A DNA stretch of 64,000 nt from Trichostrongylus colubriformis (lineage: Eukaryota; Nematoda; Chromadorea; Rhabditida; Trichostrongylidae), in NCBI GenBank assembly GCA_963978905.1, contig OZ022257.1, forward strand, positions 24,195,274-24,259,273. Direction: 5' to 3'. The notes beneath the pieces are model-generated. The model saw only the letters and a list, made by a program, of their open reading frames with translations. It did no database searches and was not told the DNA's origin. The position numbers were made by a program, and so were the translations under genes. Shown here piece by piece: positions 57,666-64,000 of this stretch; position 1 is the first letter of the stretch; each line of letters opens with the position of its first letter.

Positions 57666-58959
57666 AAAAACTCAAAATAATAGAAAGCAGCAGCTCTCAA
57701 ATAGGATACACAGTGAGTCTCAAATTTTCAAGTATAGAAGCTTAAGATGATACTATAGAGAGGAGATCGCATGGACAACGCAAAGGATAAACAGAGTCAG
57801 AAGACACACTGTTCCCCTGGTCCTCTTGGAACTGTGGGCTGTGAATAATGTGTCATGCTTGTGCAACAAGACATGCTGCGTATAACTTATGCAGTGGTGC
57901 GAGGTCAATACTTGTTACCTTGTCAACCGCGAAAATAGTGTTCCCTTCAAATCAATGGATTTTCCATGGAAACCTCATGTATGGCGTAGTTCACAATGAA
58001 ACTGGCCAACCCCCATTGCGCTTCTGTTGGTCCACTGGCATCAAAACCAATACAGAGAGACCTCCGAAATTCACAGATCAGCGTGGGAAGCCGTATCCCT
58101 AATAAGCTACCGCGCTATTCACGGGCATGGCATTGGGAAAGCGCCCGGCGCTCGCGGTGGCGCCATTTTTCGTGACCGCTCTCTCAGGACGTGCACATGA
58201 ATCGCACGCGGCCGACAAGAGACTGAGACGTCGATCCACAAAAGGAAAAGCTGGAATTGAGGAAAATAGGATTTTTATCACCACGAAGGTTTTTGTATGT
58301 AATTCGATGGCATTTTTGCTTTGGGAAATCGAATGGCGTACATTAAGGAATCTCCGTCTGAAAATGAGTTGAGAGATGGTTTTTTATTAGATTATGCACG
58401 GCGCTGTATAGGGCTACGCAAAGGAACTAAGGAACCTGAAAAGCCCGAAACTTCAAAATTCCTACACTTCTGTGGGCTAAGATTGAGACTCTGAAAGGAT
58501 ACTCTGAAAGGATTTTATCTCCAACTTATCAGGTTTCGTAGAAAATTCCCCTCAAACTTTTCAGAATGTGAAAAATGACCTAGGATCGAGTACGAGAAAA
58601 ACAAAAACTTGCACTGTATACAAGCCCGACAAGAAATCAATAAACAAATGATCTACAGCCCAAAAGCGCAAAAACGCGTTTTCGCGCGATTTCCAAGACA
58701 CTTACTCATCAAAATTTGACGTTTCATAAAGTGTTGAACTCGCCGCATCGAGACGAATCCAAGGCGTTCTGAATCCTTCCATTTCATCCACTTTGACCGA
58801 TGCTATATCGTTGCGACGACTTGTTCGCGATTCATCTGCCGCGTGGCGTCAATTATTCACTGAACGTAAGCGCTATTGTACTTCCTGAGCGCTCTGTTTG
58901 AAGGAGCTATTCAGATCTGGTAAGAAACTAGGTGCCACACTACGCCTGCAACGAAGGAA
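57666..58959. other. No gene recognised
   Basis: Frames near 57848-58102 and 58127-58372 (+) are unassigned and show no motif. Confidence 0.4.
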
Positions 58960-59830
58960 CCGAGGCGAGTACTTAAATTTGAGCACCCATCGACTCCGGC
59001 GCAAGACGCGCCCATGGTGGGCGGAGTTAGGCTTAGAACTTATGTACTCTGTACGTATGGATGGGCCCTACGCTGTCCTAACTTGCCCTACCTCTACAGG
59101 CCCATTCCTAATTCATCCGATTTTTGACCATTTCTGCGCAAGCCCCGCCCGCCGTGTGCGGAGCTAGGCTTAGTTCTTATAAGACACTTTAGTCAGCGCT
59201 TACCCACTCCTAACTTGCCCGACCCCTCCAGGCTGCAGTTGAGTTAAAGCGCTACCGAATCCTAACTTGCCCACTCTTAATTTAGCCGATTTTTTTACCA
59301 TTCCTGCGCAAGCCCCACTCACGGTGGCCGGGGCTAGGCATAGTTTTTAATGAGCTTCGTGCACTTTGATCAACCCCTACCCATCCCGATCTTGCCCGAC
59401 CTCCCCACATTGCAATTGAGTTGAGAGTGGATTATGTGAAAAACAAAGGACAGGCACAAGCACACACACATACACACCAAACTTCTGGATTATACATGAA
59501 TAATGGATATGATTGTATTCCTAACTTGCCTCTCATGTGCTCCGTACATTTTGGCTCACCCCAACCCATCCTTAACTTGCCCGACCACTACAGGCCCATT
59601 GATAGCTTGCCTTGTTTTTGAAGCCTGAGCGTGCACTTAAATTTGAGAACCGGTCGTTTCCGCGCAAGCCATGCTCGCGGTGGGTGGAGCTAGGCTAAGT
59701 TCTTATGTGCTCTGTACGCTTAGATCAGCCCCTATCCAATTCTAACTTGTCCGACCTCTCCGGACAGCAATTCGGTTAAGAATGCATTATGTGGCGAGCG
59801 GACAGACAGACACACACAGACAAACACACC
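58960..59830. repeat. Degenerate GC-rich tandem repeats
   Basis: The block GGGCGGAGTTAGGCTTAG (and variants) followed by TTCTTATGTGCTCTGTACG recurs at about 59010, 59150, 59320 and 59675. Accessory blocks TCCTAACTTGCCCGACC and CTTAAATTTGAG also recur. Spacing varies (about 135, 170, 355). A (CA)n-like tract stands at about 59459 and again at about 59810. It is old and heavily diverged. Confidence 0.75.
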
Positions 59831-59934
59831 AAACTTCTGGCTTATATTGGGAGTATGATGATGACTGATTTCAGTCCGCCCTCCGCCACGTTTGGGCCAT
59901 TTTGAAACTCGATCAACGATTTTCGCTCTTCCAG

Positions 59935-60085
59935 TGCACTCCCTGCCCACCATGGCGGAGCTCAACTTAGTCCATGTGTGCTTCTTACTTCTTCTATCAT
60001 GCCGTGCCCCCGAACTTGTCTCCATCTCCACTGGTTGTTTTTCAAGTTATGCCTCATCCCGTGACAGAATGATGGAGGGAGAGAA
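59935..60085 (-). repeat. Diverged unit of the 268-bp repeat family
   Basis: Its inverse reads GAAAAACAACCAGTGGAGATG..., AGCACACATGGACTAAGTTGAGCTCCGCC and TGCACTGGAA, matching the outer units of the 14.5-16.5 kb array. The array therefore derives from a dispersed element that has single copies elsewhere. Confidence 0.75.
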
Positions 60086-63000
60086 AAACGGAGCGGTCTA
60101 TATAATTATCATACTCTATATTGTTATATAAATAGGAGGGGCAAGGTTTGCTTAATCGGAAGAATTGTCTCGTGCAGTGACGGGACGAGACCCAAACTGA
60201 TTTCGTCCCCCGAGTATAATAGTATGTGGGCAGACCGGATACGAAAATACCTGGTGGCGTTTAGCGAGCGCCACTTACTTCGGCTCGGGTGTGTGCCATC
60301 TAAATTAGAAATTCAGGTGACCGTGTTTGCCGCGCAACGACATGCTGCGAGTTAGGAGCGTCGTATTAGTTGAGTGCTGGAGCGATTACTAATTGAATAA
60401 AGTGTGGAGCACCGTTGCATTGCGTCGCGCATCGAACGCTTCGAAGCGGATATTTTGTCCTAATGAGACATCCCTTACCCTTGAAATGAGGAGCTACTGT
60501 AGCTCTTCCAGACTTTTATAACACTTGCTTCCTTCATCTTTCCTTGCGCTTGTTTCATCACATAGCCTCACATTTCTTGGTCATTTGAGCATAGTGCACG
60601 GAAGACAGTAATCCGTTCAAGTGAGAAACGGATTATTTCTACCAAGTAAACTAAACTAAACCGAAGTTGCACAACTACAACTGCTGCTTTTCTTTCTAGT
60701 GGACAGTTTCTTTCATCAACGCCAGAGTACTGATCTCAGGTTACTCCATCGTTTTTACTTTCATGGAAGTTGTATTTCTTGAACGCTTAATTCACAGTTG
60801 CCAGACGAAATCGAGATGTCATTGGTGCAATACAAAAGGGTGGAGGGCATTTCCGCCATACCCCTTTGCAGACTTCTTCTGCCTTGACGAAAACGCCCCA
60901 AAGCTCTTCGTCGATGTAGGTAGGACATGATGAACTGGGTTATCGTGTGATGCAAACTGCACGCGACAATTCTCTTGCAGCTTCCATGTGATGTGTTAGG
61001 GGGAGTGAACTCTGTCGCCCACTTCACTCTGTCGCCCCCGGGTCCAGTTCGAGTGTCGCCCATACTTCTCTCCCAGTGACGATTTGTCTCGTTTTTCCCA
61101 TTCGAAAACCTGGAATGCAAATGGTATGCCACGTATATTACGGGAAGGGACGCAAGTTAATGTGTCATAAGGCATACAGTTGTATCCACCATTGAACCAC
61201 GTAGTCGCGGTCGATTTGATTTGTCACATCAAAAACATGTCAAGTAGATGTAACCACAGAACAATGTCTAGATTTCTGCTATTCGTATTCTTTTTTTTTT
61301 GCCAGCACGATACTTAGCGCTTCTATTTTGAAATTCGCAGCTAAAAAAGTTGCCGCACCGTTACTCGTAAAAGTTTAAAAGCCCGTTACTCGCATAGTGA
61401 CTCGTTGGAGTTTGTCACTCACACATTGAAAGCGGCGGTGTGCTAAATGTCTGCTCGATCCAAAAAGAGAGAAATTCAAAGACAGCGCTTGCAACTGAGT
61501 TGGCATTCCACAGTGAAGCAGTTTTTCCACGAGAAGAAAGCCCTAGTAAAGTGATTTTTCATATTTTTCATGAAAAACTAGTCATCAGCGACATGCTTGC
61601 GTGTGCGTCTCTAAGGACAGATGATTGACTTCCAACAGCGAAAAATTGGCGGCAACCCGATGCGATCATCAAAAAGGCGTGATTTTTTCATGACTCCAAA
61701 CAGGAATCCACATATGTACGTTTGGATATTGAATACCGCCACAGTCACACCACGGTGATGAAAACTTTCGATCATTCATTCAAGTTCTCTGAGCCTACCT
61801 TGTGCAGTGAGAAGGACACACTGGCACGAAGTAAAGTGGTGCGCTTCTGAAGATCAGATTCTGTGAGATACAACTCGTTATGCTCAGCTAAATCCCAAAG
61901 AGACCAAAGAGACAAAAGAAAAACGCTACTTAAACTTAGGTTGCCAAGTGAAAATACCCTATTTTATAATCCATTATACTTGGAGTACTGTGGTTCCGTT
62001 TGTGGGTATATAGGAAGGATGGGGCCTATGTTCTGTATATTTCGATTGTTTTTGCAACGCCCATTTCCAGTAAGCGAGTAGCGGTGGATGAGAAAGGATT
62101 CTCCTGGTTGAGTACGGTAATATGAGATAAGACAAAGGCGAATAGTGAAAAAAAAGGTTCAAAGGAATAAACGAGTGACACGTTGTACATTAATAACTTC
62201 GAGTACAAACTTGTCTATTTGCCTTTTTGTAAGCTGTAATCTCGCCGAAGTTGAAGGGAAGGATGACTTGTTTTCAGTTTTTCTGAAGGTTTTATTAAGT
62301 TCCTTTTCATTTGTTTGTCCTCCAGCCTTTCCAAAATCGTCAATATCCACCGATTTTTTTGAAAACAGCTATATGTGTAGAAGACGAACACAGGACACAA
62401 CAGAAAAAGGTGATAACCTTGAGGCATTGCACCACCGATGTCCTTCTCGTTCATCCACAGTGCCTTTGAGTGTGGCTGATCTGCTTCTTCCTTTATGAAA
62501 TTTATTGAGTGTTTGAACACAGGCGGATATTATTACGCTAGCACCGTCTGTCTTTTGTTGCGCATGTTTCGATGACTTTAGCATTACACATGACATAGTG
62601 CTATATCATGACCCACAAGCAGGTTTGCGGCTTCGATGTAATGATGGTGGAATGCAAACCGAAAAAAAGATGAACATGCCGTAAGCAAAAATCAGTAGCT
62701 TTGCAGACAGGGCAATCCCAGACGTCGAGAAAAGTAACCGCCTCAATACGATCTCCCCCTATACGGGGCCCATGTACTCCCCCTCCCCCCCCCCATCTCC
62801 TTAGCCACTAACAATATTATTTACAACTGTTGGATGTATAATATTGCTAAGTACATTGTTGCCATGTATGTGTAGGTCTTCCTGTGCAAATAAATCTCCA
62901 AACGCCTTTATCGTTCTTTCTTCAAAGAATGAAAGCGATAAAATCCGTGCTATAAAAAACGGTAAAAAATGATAATAATTGGTGCCTATCATACGAGAGC

Positions 63001-63293
63001 ACGTTAATAGAACTTTTAATAGCGACAGCGCATTTCGGAAATTTTCCACAGTCCTGCTTTAGTGACCCGAAAAAACAAAGGAGCATTCATACAACTAAAG
63101 CACAATGCGAATAAAAAGCAGAGACGTGCTAAAGAAAAGAATTAGAAAACAGCAGACGCAATATGAAAAACCAACGAACCTCTCTGCACAAAGTCAGTTT
63201 CGACGCTGTTAAAAAGTTCTGTCGATCACCTGGATAAAGTCTAAAGTAGAGATACCACAGAACAACACGAATCAAGGAGCAAGGAACGATGTC
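60086..63293. other. No gene recognised
   Basis: Unassigned sequence with short frames only. A poly-C tract (about 62779-62795) is the only low-complexity feature. The 123-codon minus frame at 61132-60761 has no motif. Confidence 0.4.
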
Positions 63294-63326
<33 letters not shown>

Positions 63327-63327
63327 G
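63294..63327 (+). repeat. (AAG)n microsatellite
   Basis: About eleven uninterrupted AAG units. Confidence 0.9.
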
Positions 63328-63872
63328 AAAATGTGAAAAATTATGAAAAGTGCCTTCAGGAGCGATGAAGAGGAGCAATCCGGCGGTGCGTTTCGCCGCT
63401 CATGGGAGTGCCTTAGCGACAAAAATAACAGAAAATTACAAATAAGCTGCTTGAACGATCATAACTTCCCTCACTGTTCATCACTTGGGACACAAAAATG
63501 CTTTTTGGGAAGCTCTAGGACTCCTTTTTCAAGGATGTTTCAGTTAATCCGCATATTCACAAGTCCGAGAGGTGCGCAAGTCGAGGATTAGTCGAGAAAT
63601 ATAATGACTGCATGAGAGGTTGCCTCTCCCAATACATATCTGTTCTACTGTACCATATTTCTAAAATGAAAGAAGCCATTTTGAGTTGAAAGAAGCCAGT
63701 AGAGGAAATTTTTCCTGGAGTAAGTGATCCATTGTGGCCGAAATCTCTCCAGTACACATCTTTTGCTCTCAAAGGTCCAACGGGGTGGCGACTAGCGGCG
63801 GCCGGCCTCGCTGCGGAATGCGCCATGCATGAGGATTTTATCTCAGTGAATGTAATCGTGTTCCTGGTCTGC
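63328..63872. other. No gene recognised
   Basis: There are short frames only; I see nothing else. Confidence 0.4.
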
Positions 63873-64000
63873 GTAGTGGCTCGCTAACACCGAATCACGT
63901 ACTGACAATTCAGATAAGATATGAAAGAAGGCCTATCAGCTAATTCTCACTTTCATCCCACAATTTTTTGCGTATTATCCACGATGGTGCCCGTGGATAT
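63873..64000 (+). repeat. Dispersed repeat, copy 2 (partner at 7.2 kb)
   Basis: TAGTGGCTCGCTAACACC through ATTTTTTGCGTATTATCCACG and CCCGTGGATAT matches 7203-7326 in direct orientation. It runs to the end of the window and may continue. Confidence 0.75.

Noticed and set aside
1..64000. CRISPR arrays, operons or prophage
   Set aside because: Coding structure, introns and repeats are those of a nematode nuclear genome; no regularly spaced short repeats are seen.

Overview
The window looks like gene-poor, repeat-dense nuclear DNA of a parasitic nematode, probably a strongylid such as a hookworm. The evidence is a two-exon cuticle collagen gene of nematode type, an almost exact copy of the nematode spliced leader SL1, short introns with TTTTGCAG-like acceptors, and a transposon mix of mariner, Tc1-like MITEs, BEL/Pao, CR1-like LINEs and Penelope-like elements typical of these genomes. 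There is no bacterial or phage-like gene organisation.

Layout. 0.2-4 kb: a small foldback element and a 2.6 kb inverted repeat with a tRNA-like sequence in its loop. 5.9-7.2 kb: a full-length but dead mariner. 9.2-10.3 kb: one foldback element with a second inserted in its end. 13-14 kb: a further inverted repeat pair. 14.5-16.5 kb: a 268-bp tandem repeat array. 16.7-17.9 kb (minus): three in-phase exons resembling a serpentine chemoreceptor. 18.4 kb: a mariner 3' fragment. 19.9-22.3 kb: two head-to-head Penelope-like remnants. 23.4-36.7 kb: CR1-like LINE pieces flanking a minus-strand, env-bearing BEL/Pao element of about 9 kb. 37-38.7 kb: a Mutator-like transposase remnant and another LINE 3' end. 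40.5-41.2 and 54.5-55.2 kb: two copies of one non-autonomous DNA transposon. 44.3-45 and 47.8-48.1 kb: foldbacks. 51.5-52.6 kb: the collagen gene, the only clearly intact host gene. 54-57.5 kb: a Tc1-like MITE, a deleted mariner and a LINE fragment. 59-60 kb: degenerate GC-rich tandem repeats related to the 15-kb array. 63.87 kb to the end: a dispersed repeat also present at 7.2 kb.

The most interesting signal is in the BEL/Pao element. Its leader carries 21 of the 22 bases of SL1, followed directly by GT as in a splice donor, just after an AATAAA. About 5.4 kb downstream, 11 bases before the predicted env start, lies a good nematode 3' splice site. The element may imitate or exploit spliced-leader biology to make its RNA 5' end, its env message, or its LTR R region. 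The copy itself is dead: several frameshifts, a missing stretch of reverse transcriptase, and a changed integrase catalytic residue.

The other theme is foldback structure: at least seven inverted repeats of 0.25-2.6 kb in 64 kb. Several share a hammerhead-like motif or sequence with a Penelope-like element tail.
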